64,000 nt of DNA, taken from NCBI GenBank assembly GCA_023512835.1, contig CM042088.1, positions 4,766,078-4,830,077 on the forward strand, in the 5' to 3' direction. A model generated the notes under the pieces. It ran no database searches. It was not told the DNA's origin and saw only the letters and a program-made list of their open reading frames with translations. Below, one piece after another: positions 44,575 through 56,460 of this stretch (positions within the stretch are counted from its first letter, which is position 1; each line of letters opens with the position of its first letter). The position numbers and the translations under genes were made by a program. Source of the DNA: Taxillus chinensis (Eukaryota; Streptophyta; Magnoliopsida; Santalales; Loranthaceae).

Positions 44575-45035
44575 CATCTTGTCCCCTTTAGAAACCTACA
44601 ACAAGAAAAATTAAAACGATTTTTTTTGTTTTTTTTTTTTTGAAAAAGGAACTTCAAAATAAAATGAAAAATAAAAATAAAAAAACTGTTAGAAAAAGAA
44701 AAGAAAAACAAAACAGGAAACTATTAGAAAAAGGAAACCTACAAAATCGAAAACGGTTAGAAAAGGAAAGAAAATAAAAGAAGATTTTTTTTAAAAATAA
44801 GGCAACCTACAAAATAGGAAACTGTTAGAAAAGAAAAATAAAATAATAATAATAAACCTGCAAAACAAAATAGGAAACTAGTAAAAACAGATTAGGAAAT
44901 TGACAAAAACAAAAGAGGAAACCTGCACAAAAAATAAAAATAGTTAGAAACCTACAAAAAAATAAAGAACTATTAAAAGAGGAAATTTACAAAAAATAGA
45001 AACAAAAAATAAAGAACAAATCAAATCAAAATCTT
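44575..45035. repeat. A-rich degenerate repeat array in the G leader
   Basis: Words such as GGAAACCTACAAAATAGG and AAACTGTTAGAAAAAG recur about eight to ten times with variable A runs. On the minus strand these read as T-rich tracts with CTAACAG and CCTATTTTGTAGG. Confidence 0.75.
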
Positions 45036-45039
45036 AGCC

Positions 45040-45057
45040 TCCCCGGTAACGGCGCTA
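45040..45057 (-). other. Primer-binding site, tRNA-Asp type (element G)
   Basis: The minus strand reads TAGCGCCGTTACCGGGGA, 16 of 18 positions of the tRNA-Asp complement, three bases from the LTR. Confidence 0.85.
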
Positions 45058-45060
45058 ATT

Positions 45061-46480
45061 TAAAAAGGGTGTTTGTCGCATACGCACTTCAAATAAAATT
45101 TAAACTAAGTATAACATAAGGCTAACATAGGTCGTTCACTAACCGGAGGACTTATAAAATTTAATTCAACTTATTCTTCAAAAAAAAAAGAAAAAGAAAA
45201 GCTAAGTTAGAAAATTAGGGGGTTTGTGTGAAATTAAAATAAAATTAAATATGTAAATAAAACTAATTAACTAAAAACGCAATTGATTCAACCTTTCACT
45301 TTAATTATTATTTATTATTATCTTTTAAAAATACAATAACAGATTTAAGGCCCCATAATTCAATTAAACCAATACTCCATGATTATAATTAAATTATGAA
45401 TTCGCACCAGAAATCAGACTTGAACTCGTACCAATCTTAGAAATGATTATCTTTTGCATTCGGAAGACCAAATCGTTCACTATGAATAATAATTTTCACA
45501 TCTCAAAATTAATTAACCGCAACCACGAATTAATCACAATTAAAAATCATGTTTAAAACAATTCACAATTAACTACAACCGCAAATTAATTGCAAAGAAT
45601 TTAAAACAGATAGAGGAACGAATTCCAAACCATAGCACCTAAATAAATTATTAAAATAAAGAATCAAGATTCAAAATAACGATTAAAGTTTAAAATTAAA
45701 TCAAATAAAAATTAATTTATAGAAAATAAAAACAGTGTCGTGCCGAAAGCGTGCAGCGTGAATCTTTTGGGCGTTGCCGCGTGATGGAAGAAGACGTGAT
45801 GGAGGTAGTGATGGGCAACGCCGCATGGGTCTTTGCTTCCGACGTGGTAGTTATGGTGCTGCAAATCCTCTTCCAAATATATAGGCCTGGCCTCTTCTCT
45901 CAGGACGTGTGAGGTCCTCGGCGCACGGTCATCGGAAGAAAAGATTCATGGCCCGCGTGTGTGAGATCCATGAGTTGATCGAGCCCCTATTTAAAGAATT
46001 GGTGATATAAGATTATAAGTTGCCACCACACGCAATGCATTGAATTGTTATGGGCCCACTTTATTAACCCATGCATGAATATAACACCAAAACTATCAAC
46101 ATGTAAATAATCCACACGTAATGCATTTAATTAGTTGCCATATTATCCCATCGCCCAACATGCATAAATCACCCAAAACTATTAAAACAAAATACTCACT
46201 TATTTCCAATTCTCTTCCGATTACATGCATGTAAAAATATTAAAACACAATCAATATTAATAATTAATTATAAATTAAGCTCAAAGAATTAATATCAAAA
46301 TTGAAATAAATAATTTAACATTAAAAACCACCAAAATTAATATTAAATCTATACAAGTGAATAAAACAGTAAATAATTGAAATCGGGGAAAACTATTATA
46401 AAAATGTATTAATTCAGCCAAATATTAAATTAAAGCCCATAAATTACATGCAAATTTAATGACAAATTTTGCCGTTATCA
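45061..46480 (-). repeat. 5' LTR of element G (1,420 bp)
   Basis: Direct repeat of 26892-28318. The left terminal base pair is changed (TAAAAAGGG instead of TGAAAAGGG). It carries a short extra GAAGAAGACGTGATGG copy at 45788-45803. Confidence 0.92.
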
Positions 46481-49434
46481 TTGATCAACACACTAGAGAT
46501 AATGTTCCTTACATTTGACAGATATTTATAAGGCTTTAACATGTCCAGTACCTTCTGAAGGTAGCAGCTCATCCTCGCCAAAACTAAGGAAATTATCCAC
46601 CATGATATTATTGATGAGACTATTCAGATTTTCTAGGGATATGGATAAGGGGACGTAGGCCTTACTCAAAACCTTCATAAGGGCTTTTCTATGTGGAGTT
46701 GAATCCATGAGCAAGGACAACAAGAAGATACGAGCTAGCTACTGACTGAGTTGCTCCACAATGTTGTACTCACTTTGTTTAATTAACTTAAGGAATTCTG
46801 TCATGTCACCCTCCATAACAGTAGTGCTCTTGCTCACTGGTGCAAGTATAGGGAGTAGATCATGTTCTATTCATTTACGTTTGTCGATCTTAGTAGCTTC
46901 TTCTGATCCATAGGCACAACCACTTCTCGTCTTCTTTTCGGTCATGGGATGCCCTTTGATGACTGATTCACAGTGGTATCTCCAAGGTACTACTTTATCA
47001 TGCTTGTAAGGGAATGGAGAGGTGGTTTGGATAACAAGAGATCGAACCTCTTGTGCTAGCGAGGTGATCTTCTGTTTCTCCACATATTCAATGATTAAAG
47101 GATTGGGTGCCCCTGATATCTTTGCACAATCCATCGAAGCCACATAATCCTTTTGTTCTTCTGACTTGTTTATAACTTCTAGTCTTCGCAAGTCCATGAG
47201 TGCTAGTACTGCTTCATGGAATTCGACGCATTCCTCAATATTATGTCCATAAGCTGATTCATGGTAAACATAACATTTTTCCTAGTTTGTGCCTCTCATT
47301 GCATTGGTCACCTCTTTGGTCACCAAGAACCCGTTTTTATGCAAGATTACGAACAAATGATCTTTGTCTATCTTGATTGTGGAAGCCTTTCTAGGAGAAC
47401 TTCCATGCTTAGTCATTATATTTGCGACATTGCCCGAGTGCTTAGGTAGAGGGTTAGTACCCACATTAGGAGCATCAATAGTCTTGGAGAAATCTAGCCA
47501 TCCAGCATCTCTGAAGTGTTGGACTTTTCTTTTCAAGATGATGCAATTTTCTATGTCATGTCCGCTTCCACCTCCATAGTATGCACAATGGGCATCAATT
47601 TTATACTAATTAGGATATGGAGGTGTCGACTCTTTTAGAGGTACTGGACTAATGAGTCCTGCCGCAAACAATCGGGTATATGCTTCTGTGTATGTAACAG
47701 GAATTGGATTGAATTTTTGTTGCCCAATCTTTCCAAAATTTTGATTCTGTCAGGGCTGCTTTGATTGCTTAGGTTGTAACTGTGTTGGTTGAGGTTGGTT
47801 TGGCTGAGGCATATAGAAATTTCCTCCTTGAGAATGATACTACGAGAATTGCGAAAGTGGGGCTAATGCCACATAAGATGCCATGGGCTGCCTGCCATAA
47901 TATCCCGGTATGAAATACTGTCCAAATTGTGTTCCGGAGGAGGTAAAGTCGGGTTTATGTTACCAGGCTGCATGTGATTCCTCTTCCTTCTTGCGATGGG
48001 ATGGTGGTACATGCTTTTTAATAGTTTTGACTTTGTTCCCACAGAGCCTACCTTCTTTAATACCACTCTCGATTCTTTTCCCCGAGGCAACTAAGTCGGC
48101 GAAGCGGCTTAAGAGATTCTCAACCATTTTTTCATAGTAAATGCCTTTTAGAGTGCTGATGAAAAGGGTAGTAAGTTCCTGCTCAGTTAATGGGGGCGGA
48201 ACGTCTATAATTGCTTCTCTTCATCTTCGGGCATAAGTCTTAAAATTTTCATTATTAGCTTTCTCGAATGATTGTATTGCTAGTTTTTTCAACACTAATT
48301 CTGTGACATGCTGATATTGTGCTAAATAGGCTGTGATCAAGTCATTCCAAGTGCGAATACGACTGCCTCCTAACTGAATATACTACTGTAGTGGCCCACA
48401 CGTTAAGCTTTCTTGGAAGCAATGCATCAATAATTTGTCATTGTTAGTATGTGCAGCCAACTTGTGGAAATACACTGTTAAATGGGTCCTTGGGCATTGA
48501 GTACCATTGAACTTTTCGAAGTCCGACATCTTTAATTTTGAGGGTAACACGACCCTGGGCACTAAGCATAAATCATAGGCGTTAGTTGTCCCATAGCTTT
48601 TTGCTCCTTTAATGGCTTTTAGTCTTGCTCCCATTTGCTTCCAGGTTAGTAGTTGGTTAGTTTCATTGGGAATAGGTAAATCTTGTGCTCCTATGGGATT
48701 TTTGGAAAGTGGTGTTCCCGCATTTGGTGGTGTAGCTAGAACTTGGTGGGAACTGCTCGAGATCATGTTGGGTTGTGCATAGGCTTGGGAATCCGCTTGA
48801 ACCTGCACAAACCCATGCTATGGGTTCTGTGCTTGCTCCTGATTAGCCACTCCTTACTGGGGCTGGCTCCTTTGTGGTTGCCACCTTAGTTACTAGGTCC
48901 ATCATGGTTTTTAACTGAAGCTGAACCTCGAGGACATTGCCCCCTATCTCTTGCTAAGCTTGTTCGAGTCTTGAGAGTCGGTCCTCGTGTGGTCACCCAT
49001 AAGTTCCGATGGTTGATTACAGGTCGACCTCAAGTTATAAGAATGCCCAATCTTGTATCGAACTGGAAGTATTAATCTCTTGAGTTTTCTATTTTTGAAT
49101 TTTGGTTTTTATTATGAATGCATGAAATGTATGTAATGAATGACTATTAAAGACAAACAATAATTTATTGATTGGTAAAGCAAAGTACATTATTAGCGAA
49201 AAGAAAATTAAGATAAACCAAGGACTCTTAATGCATATACGGCTATATGATTGGGAGCAAGCCTTGATCATTCCAAGTTATCTTCAAATTGGTGGATTTT
49301 CTCCTTCAATGCCCGAGATGGTCTCCTCTTGCTTCTGAACCTTCTACCGTAGGGTTTTGAGCTCTACCTCCTTTTGATGGAGCATCTGCCTTGGGTCTCC
49401 TTAGGCCTTGGCATATGCTATGTGTTGTTGCCGC
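46481..49434 (-). pseudogene. gag: gag of element F and N-terminal edge of protease
   Basis: Minus-strand order: a coil-like start (RQMLHQKEVELKTL, about 49370-49330); LTWKQMGARLKAIKGAKSYGTTNAYDLCLVPRVVLPSKLKMSDFEKFNGTQCPRTHLTVYFHKLAAHTNNDKLLMHCFQESLTCGPL (48660-48383); RTWNDLITAYLAQYQHVTELVLKKLAIQSFEKANNENFKTYA; then IPVTYTEAYTRLFAAGLISPVPLKESTPPYPN and DAHCAYYGGGSGHDIENC. HRKALMKVLSKAYVP and FGEDELLPSEGTGHVKAL precede the protease motif at the G insertion site. This is the Tat/Ogre gag pattern with a GH-x-IE-x-C pseudo-knuckle. Stops interrupt it at several points. Confidence 0.88.
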
Positions 49435-50224
49435 TGTAGGTCCTAAAGTGAGTCTAGAGGGGGGGGGGTGAATAAACTTTCTTCGTGTGCAGAAGCTAGA
49501 CTGTTAGCTGGCTTTTGATTCTTTTATGGATAACTATGATGGAAGTATTAATAGAGAAGATGATAATATGGATAGTGAGTGATAATGAGAGATATAATGA
49601 ACATCAGAAAAATCTGAGATGTGAGTAAATGCTCTTTGCTTAACAGATCTTAGATGTGAAAGGAAGGATCTGTGATAGTTTGGATTGTAAAAAACAACAC
49701 AGAGATTTGACTCGACGGTTGTGCTGGATCTTTGATGAACAAGAGTTTGTGATTAATCAAAGGATCATTCTTGTTCTTTCTTCAACACGGTGCACAACAC
49801 GTGGAAGAATTCTTTCGAAGTCTCTCTCTCTAGCACTGGATCTCTTGCATCAATTCTGCAAAAGATTCTTTTCTTTTTCATACACAGAATAATGTATATT
49901 CAATTTTTAGTTCCTTGCTTTCTATGGGAGTTGACTTTATTCTTATTCTTTTTATGTGTGAGAGATAATTGTTTAAGGATAAAGTGCATGTGCGCCATGT
50001 ATTCATCCCGACAGGTTAAATCCCGATGCTCAAAGTGCGGGATTCCAGGGGATGGGTTGATCTGCTCTAATCTGCAGATTTGTTGCCTATACTGCGTATT
50101 TACATGCCGCAGTTGATCTTGACCGTTCATCTGTTGTGGTGGTTGGCAGTAATTAATGCGACATTAAATGTGCTCAACTGCTTAGAACGGTGCAGGCTTA
50201 CTGTACAAACCCTAGCTGACAACA
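49435..50224 (-). mobile_element. Solo LTR of a SIRE-like copia element
   Basis: On the plus strand it starts TGTAGGTCCTAAAG and contains CTAGAGGGGGGGGTGAATA, the same G-run signature as the H LTR. It ends CTGACAACA. The size is about 790 bp and no internal region is present. Flanks gccgc and tcgct do not match exactly; shifting by one base gives a 4/5 match (ccgct/tcgct). F gag lies on the left side and the F leader array on the right. Confidence 0.65.
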
Positions 50225-51430
50225 TCGCTAAGTTAGGATACTTAAGGTATATTTAGGGTTGCAAGTTTGCCTCGAAGGTGGGTGCCTCGAAGGTTTGGTG
50301 ACTTGATGATTTTGGGTAGAGCCTGTAGAAGTTTTTGAAATTTTGCTTCAGGCTTTACAGTGTTAATTTCTGCGAGTCTACGACTCACATATCTTTGAGT
50401 CTTCGAGGCTAGAGTTTAGGTTAGACTAGGTCTTTTGTGTCACTCTATTAACTATAAGTCTATGACTCTACGAGTCTGCGACTCTCCTAATGGCTCTTAG
50501 AGTGACTTCTTCATAGTGCACCTAATCTACCCGTTGTTATAGATGCGAGTCTACGACCCTAACTTTGCGAGTCTACGACCCTAGCTCTGTAGGTCTACGA
50601 CCTTCGGGTCTCCTAGTTTACTTTACTTGACTAAGAGGCTCTTCGACCATCAATGGGTCAGAGTGACCATAGGATCATTGACTCTAGGAGTTTTCGACCC
50701 TGAAAATCTTTGACTCTACGAGTCTTAGACTTTGCATTTACTTCCTTAGTCTTTCGCAGTTGCTCATAAACTGAGTCTCCGTATTCTTGGAGTCTTCGAC
50801 TTTACGGCTTCGACCCTTCAGCTATAACTCTCAGCCTTCAAGATCTCCGAGTCTGTGACGTCTGACAATTTCTTTAGATTAACTGTATTTGTTTCTACGA
50901 CTCTTGAGTCTACGACTCTATGAGTCTTTGTGCTATAGTTACATTTTTGTTTGCTAGTATTTATTGTTTCGACTCTTCGACCTTCGATCTACGAGTCTGT
51001 GAGTCTCCAGTTTGATTCTTAACAGTGTTTTAAGGCTTTAACTCTACGACCCTTGAGTCTACAAGTCTGGCTGTACTTTAAGTTCTGTTAATTGACTTAA
51101 GCGCTTTTAAGGACTCTACAGTTCTACGGGCTTCGAGTCTTCGAGTCATTTAAAGTTGGTTACTGTTCTTTAGAATTCTTCGATTCTACGAGTCTCTGAA
51201 TTTAAAGTTGCTTGCAGTAACGCTCTCTTTTCCGCACTTCAACTCTGCGACCTTCGACCCTAGATTTACGAGTCGCAATGTGTTCTGTCACAAATTTGCT
51301 TCGAGGCTCCAGACCCTACAAGTCTACGAGCCTCTCGCCAACATGTCTTGTGACAGTTTTACTTCTACGAATTTCGACTCTTCGACCCTACGACCTTCGG
51401 ATCTTCGAGTCTCCAGACTTAGACTGTATT
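50225..51430 (-). repeat. Degenerate GAGTCTACGAGTC array in element F
   Basis: Over 1.2 kb the words GAGTCTACGACTC, GAGTCTTCGA and CTACGACCCT occur dozens of times without a fixed period. The reverse complement matches the array in the K leader (22020-22564). It lies between the ORF1-like segments and gag of F. No open frame. Confidence 0.75.
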
Positions 51431-51529
51431 TTGGCAGCTTCATCAAATCCTATATATCCAACAGCCGCCATGAAGGAAACAATGGAGGGACTTCCGGATG
51501 GTAGGGACTGCCACTGACCTTTTGAGGTT

Positions 51530-52711
51530 TTTGCCATGATAGGTACCCTAGGTACCCATAGAAAGCCTTGCCTTGAGCCTTGGCATTAGTGTATGTGAAG
51601 TTAAAAGTTTCTATCTCGTGTAGTCTTGGAATGACCTATTGACCCCCTGAGTTGTCTCCTGCTTGGAGAGGGGCGTAAGCGGTAGCTCCCCAAGGACCGA
51701 GTAATGGAACCCAATTGTATGGCCCATAGCCGTAAATTATGTCGACTCTGGTATCCATGGAGCAATCCATTCCACTTGGTCTTCGGTTAAGGTTTATAGC
51801 TCATTGATCCATTCCTCTTCTGTTTTAGGTAGCTCCCATTCCCTCGAATGAACTCGGGCAATGCACTATGTGGTAACGCTGCCACTTCTTCGAGTTGTGT
51901 GCCTCTGCTTGGGAAGTGACTTTTTAACCAAGTGCAGAGAAGTGGAAGACATCCTTTGAAATGGCCTTGCCCCAAAATCCGCACATGTGATAATGATCTA
52001 ATAGTTTTGACAATGATTGCAAGAATCGGATCAGCCCCTCCTAAGGTTTGTATTACTAGTTCACATATGGAGGCGTCAACATATCCCAAAAATTCGAGAA
52101 ATACAATTAATCCATAAATGGCTAATGTGAACAAGGAGTAGGATTCTATGCCTGATGCTTGATGCATTTTGTCTTTATTCACAAACCAAGGGAGCATTTC
52201 GAGCTTACTCCGTGGTGCACAACCTGGGCTACTTCATCCTCTATTATTCCCAGGATTTATGATAAGGTTTCCCGGATGGAAACTTATATGGTTGGTATGA
52301 AAACCTTCGAGCCTCCATTGATTGATTATCCCAGCAGTGCTTGATATTCCTCCATAGTAGGAGTCAAATCTTGCTCATTGATGGCAAGCATCTTCACCAT
52401 GGATCCCAAAAATGCACTGTTACCTTTACCATAGCCTCATCGATTGGTACCCGTGTTAGGTGCAATAAGTCCCTGTATTTCTTGATGTAGGCAACATGTA
52501 TGTGAAAAGGCCATTGTCCCCATATATCATCTAACTCCTCTTGGTGGGCTGTTTGGACCCATATTTGGACCTCAAGTGCCAGTATGGTTTGCTCGAGACT
52601 ATCTCCTAAAAATTCCCCAAGGTTTTACTAGATTTATGAAGCTGCGTAAGCGACCTCGGTCACGCCTTCCTTATTTTCATAGTTAGCTAGGAGATGATCA
52701 AAGCTTGCCAT
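51530..52711 (-). pseudogene. ORF1-type protein of element F, left copy (DUF7745-like)
   Basis: Tat/Ogre elements carry an additional ORF upstream of gag, of unknown function. The minus strand starts at the Met at 52711 (MASFDHLLANYENKEGV). Near 52420-52400 it reads VHFWDPW, the FWDP landmark, and at 52197-51787 FTLAIYGLIVFLEFLGYVDASICELVIQTLGGADPILAIIVKTIRSLSHVRILGQGHFKGCLPLLCTWLKSHF, the best-preserved block. YNWVPLLGPWGATAYAPLQAG follows near 51720-51660 in another frame. At least four frame breaks. The family name is from memory of similar annotations. Confidence 0.72.
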
Positions 52712-52887
52712 GTTTCTTATGTTGGATGTTAAAGATGGTGAGCAAATGACAAGAAGAGATTTTATTGATGCAAATAGGATAAGATTGTCCACTGGGTACA
52801 AACAAGGAATAAATGCAAACAAACATATGAAACAAGTCATTCAAATGCGAATGTGACTATATGATGCAAGGCAAGCTTTGGGTTCCT

Positions 52888-54060
52888 TTAGAGAGGCGAG
52901 TTACTAGGTCCCCGTTCCTCGAGCTCGTACATTGCCATTGCTTTCATTTGCTCATTGCTGTGGCATATCCTCTCAGCTAAGATGTTACCAATAATTTCTT
53001 TCTGTTGTAAGAGGTGTTCCAAAACCTTGTTCCATTTCTTAAGAAGATCTGCTTCTACTTTCTCCCACCAAGAAAGATAAGAAGGGACCACGTCAAGGTA
53101 GTTAATAAGGAAACCAACTTTCTGAGGTTTTAATGTGGCCTCGAACATTTGAGTAGCGATGGATTCAGCTCTTCCAATGCCATGACTGGTATCGCATCTC
53201 TCCATTCTGCGAAGAACCGAGATAATCTGATTATTCTTTAGTTGTTTTACCACTTGAAGGGGGGCATAGGCTGTTCTGCCTCATGGTCCAAGAAGTGGGA
53301 CCTAGTTGTACCATCCACACCTATATATCATATCCTCCCTTGGCATCTATGGTCCAACCCAAACAACATTTTCCCCATTCAGGCATGTCAGCAGTGTCAC
53401 CCAACTATTGAGATTTTTAGGTAAGAGCCAATAACTTCTTAGAATATCCATAATGATGGTAAGAGACCATGAATAAAAAGCTCTGAACCTTGAAATAGCA
53501 CAAGGTGGCTTTTGAGCCAAGTTCATAGGAGAGGGAGACACCTACTCCTCATGTATTCTGGATATAGGAGAGAGATCGGATAGTCTCAGCAAGTGTGGCC
53601 AGAATGGGGTTGGCGCCGCCAATCATTTGCGTGACTAACTCGAAGACTGTCCCATCAATGTAGCCTATCACTTTTGGGAAGACCACTAACCCATAGATTG
53701 CAAGGGTGATGAGGAGTGGGCCTTATCCTTATTTGCACCAACTAGCTCCCTTTTGATGAGTTCCCATGGAAAACTTTCTTTGCCGTTTTGCTTGATCATG
53801 GGATCAATGACCCTTTTGTCTCTGCCTAAGCACTTGTGCCCCAGGAAGTGTGCTAGGCCACGTCTGCAATATTTTTGTGGGTTAGGCTAAAAAACAATGT
53901 CATCTTCTTCCCAAGGAACACCAAGCATTCTTCGATATTCCTCCAAAGTTGGTACTAGGTCCACATCATTAAAGGTGAAGCACCTTCATCTTGGATCCCA
54001 AAAATGGAATGCTGCTTCGATCATGTTTTCATCAACAGAGAGTTGTGTCATGTAAAAGAG
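52888..54060 (-). pseudogene. ORF1-type protein of element F, right copy (DUF7745-like)
   Basis: A second, diverged copy of the same protein. Minus-strand: LAGDLFYMTQLSVDE, then FHFWDPR and RCFTFNDVDLVPTLEEYRRMLGVPWEED at about 54010-53910; LTLAIYGLVVFPKVIGYIDG and GGANPILATLAETIRSLSYI near 53710-53560; and an intact C-terminal frame at 53253-52888 (VKQLKNNQIISVLRRMERCDTSHGIGRAESIATQMFEATLKPQKVGFLINYLDVVPSYLSWWEKVEADLLKKWNKVLEHLLQQKEIIGNIL). The N-terminal start of the left copy (MASFDH) is not seen here. Two copies in tandem may be a duplication or two overlapping element remnants. Confidence 0.72.
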
Positions 54061-54308
54061 ATCGCCAGCTAGAGAGAAATGCATGTATACACAAACAAGG
54101 TAGTTATATAAAAGGAAAATAAATAAACAAGAATGTCACAAACAAGAGACCACAGCTAGACTTTCTCAAATAGTCCCTAGTAGAGTTGCTAACTGTCATC
54201 ACTCATTTTTGTCCAAGCCAGAGACTGGCTCAAAAGACTCTTTTGGATGGAGCTTTGGTCATTGAGCCATCCTTTCCATAGCTCGCACAGAACCAAAAAA
54301 AGGGATAG
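54061..54308. other. Noncoding leader of element F
   Basis: A short AT-rich stretch between the right ORF1 copy and the primer-site candidate; no motif seen. Confidence 0.5.
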
Positions 54309-54326
54309 AAAAAGAATGAGTCACCA
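54309..54326 (-). other. Candidate primer-binding site of element F
   Basis: The minus strand reads TGGTGACTCATTC within TCTGGTGGTGACTC, near the LTR end. It resembles the TGGCGACTC start of Tat/Ogre primer sites. Confidence 0.45.
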
Positions 54327-55229
54327 CCAGACAAAAATGAAGGCTTGTTTGGCCACCTAGGAGGGGTCTTCGGTTCTAGAGAATATGTTCGGGAGTCATT
54401 TATGTGCGGGGAAGGAAGAAGAACTCTTGCACCCCCACAACGACCAAAATTGATACCTAGTCTTTGTCTATGGTGCTTGCTTGTTTTAATTTTTATTTCT
54501 TTTGCTTTTTCATATTTTCAGGGACAAGGGAGGTTTTACTTAGAAAAACCAAATTTGAGAATTGATCCCCAGTGGCAATGGTGTAGTAGAAATTTTACTT
54601 AGATAAAAACCATTGCTACAATCGATGTGGGCCCGAATGGCAAGGATATGAACATGCCATTCAATCCTAGTGCCATTGGGTTTTTATTTTATAAAAAAGT
54701 TATCTTTGTGTTTATCTATGAAAACAGAAAGAAGGTTTAGTAGTGTGAAGAGCATACTGCAAAGCTCAAATTCATAACTACGGACAATGTTGGCTGGGTG
54801 GCGAGGATATGAGCTTGGGGCTCAATCCCATTGCCCCGTGGCCTTGATTTTGAAAAAGAAGATTTGGGGTTTATCTTGGTGTTTTGTCTAGGAAAACAAA
54901 AATACCAAAGAAGAAAGAAAGAAAGAACCTAGAAGTGTTGAGGTTGATGTTCCTGTTGTACTTGGCTCTTTGGAATGCTTAAGTAATAGCGGAGAAAGAT
55001 TTGGCAAAAGACGTGCAAAGGATCAGGGAAGTCGCATATGCTCCTCTTCAAAAATCTCCTCTCTCTGCCTCCTTTTTGTTATGCTCTAGCCTTTGTGTTC
55101 TTGTGAGAATCATTTGATGCTCTTCATAATCGATAATAAATGTCGATCATAGAACATCCCTCCCCTTCTATTTGGACGAGTGTCCTTTTTATAGAGTTAA
55201 AGAAGGGACAATCAGCCATATTGGGAATT
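54327..55229 (-). repeat. LTR of element F, part (interrupted by element D)
   Basis: The block GTTCGGGAGTCATTTATGTG ... CACCCCCACAACG (54388-54446) is the reverse counterpart of the K LTR end (21800-21865). The LTR reaches 55229, where element D begins; the remainder is beyond D, outside the window. The left boundary is approximate. It holds a TATA box. Confidence 0.68.
55184..55194 (-). promoter_or_regulatory. TATA box of the F LTR
   Basis: The minus strand reads CTATAAAAAGG, about 45 bases downstream (minus sense) of the D insertion point. Confidence 0.6.
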
Positions 55230-55742
55230 GTCACGCCCGGATTTCCAACCCGAGGAAACCTGGTACGTGACTCCCCTTGTACCCACACGGAGGGCAAAGG
55301 GGTTAGGATGCAAACCCCGAATTTAACATTTTAAAACATCCACAACACATTTCAAGAAAATAATGTCCATAAAAGAAATCCACAATCCAAACCAGTCTTT
55401 ATTACAACAAAATCCTTTCCAATCCATCCCCACTGGGGTTACATCAATTCCCATAAAAAAAATAACATAAATGGAAGAAAGTAAAATAAATAAGGTCTTC
55501 CACCTTGGTGTATCCACCTTAAGCCTGTAAGTCCCTGGAAAACAAGCAAATACAGTAGGAGGGGTGAGCAACCACAGCTCAGTAGGGATCAAGTCTCCCC
55601 AACCCTTCCCATGTTCCTAGCAGCTACATGGATGTGCACAGGTGTAGTGACGTGGCAGTATGAGAAAAAGAGTAAAACATTCCACACAAGCGGGCGTAAC
55701 CCCAGCCCTAGTCACACTGGCTAACAAACATCACAAGCAAGT

Positions 55743-55865
55743 AATTTAACCGCCTCTTCAGGCCACTGATTTAACCGCCTCTCAGGCAAAGTAGTTTAAC
55801 CGCCTCTTCAGGCCACTGGTTTAACCGCCTCTCAGGCAAAGTAATTTAACCGCCTCTTCAGGCCA
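55743..55865. repeat. Alternating 25/24 bp array in the D LTR
   Basis: Five units of TTTAACCGCCTC, alternating TTCAGGCCACTGA and TCAGGCAAAGTAA endings. The right LTR has the same array at 63016-63138. Confidence 0.93.
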
Positions 55866-56367
55866 GATACCACAGTCATGCACACAACACACACTACGGC
55901 CACTTAAGCATAAAAGCAAACACTTGGTGTGCACCCATTCACAAGTGCACAAACCCAGCCATTCAGGCAATAGAACGAACACCCAGCATGCATACATTCA
56001 CCAAATCACAAGTCCAGCCACACAGGCATATTACCAAACATGTAATAGGCATATACACACAACTGTATTCACACAGGCATTTCATCGAACATATAGCAAG
56101 CAACAACAGAATCACACCAAAATGCCATTGAAGGCCAACATCCATATAGGAGATCACACCTATATGGATTACATATATATATATAATGAGATATAACCCA
56201 TAATCTGCCCTAGAACCCTAGGACAGAGGAGGATTTAGGAAGAACAGAACCCCTACCTCAAGTAAGACGCACAACACGGCAATAGTCTGATCCCACGCCG
56301 AACGCCGTCCACCCACGAGACTCTGACCACCCACGCAAGACGCCTGGCAGCAACCAGGAGCTCTCCT

Positions 56368-56370
<3 letters not shown>

Positions 56371-56404
<34 letters not shown>
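56371..56404. repeat. CT microsatellite in the D LTR
   Basis: Seventeen CT units, followed by TTGCGACGGCTG. The copy in the right LTR is 63653-63686, also 34 bases. Confidence 0.97.
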
Positions 56405-56408
<4 letters not shown>

Positions 56409-56460
56409 GACGGCTGGTGGAGCAACAAACCCTAAACCTAAAACAGAGGGGCTTCCCCTC

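Larger units (their letters stand above)
26892..46480 (-). mobile_element. Non-autonomous Athila-like element G (minus strand), carrying two nested insertions
   Basis: LTRs at 26892-28318 and 45061-46480 flank an internal region with a tRNA-Asp-like primer site on the right, a polypurine tract on the left and only one short protein frame. Without L1 and H the internal DNA is about 2.9 kb and has no RT or integrase. Flanks tagat (26887-26891) and ttgat (46481-46485) are a 4/5 target duplication, and the F protease frame continues across the site when G is removed. Confidence 0.88.
25991..55229 (-). mobile_element. Dismembered Tat/Ogre-type Ty3/gypsy element F (minus strand)
   Basis: From right to left on the minus strand: LTR part (55229-54327), primer-site candidate, two ORF1-type segments, a degenerate repeat array, gag (49434-46481) and protease with G-patch (26891-26010). 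An upstream ORF1, a G-patch after protease and the gag motifs fit the Tat/Ogre group. RT and integrase are missing because the E-family remnant replaces them. G (26892-46480) and a copia-type LTR (49435-50224) are inserted in it, and D is inserted in its LTR. Confidence 0.8.

Noticed and set aside
49435..50224. A host gene exon or 3' UTR
   Set aside because: The G-run signature, TG/CA ends and location inside F favour a solo copia LTR, although its target duplication is imperfect.
55743..55865. Possible CRISPR-like array
   Set aside because: Units are contiguous and alternate without unique spacers, and sit in a plant LTR; a tandem repeat.
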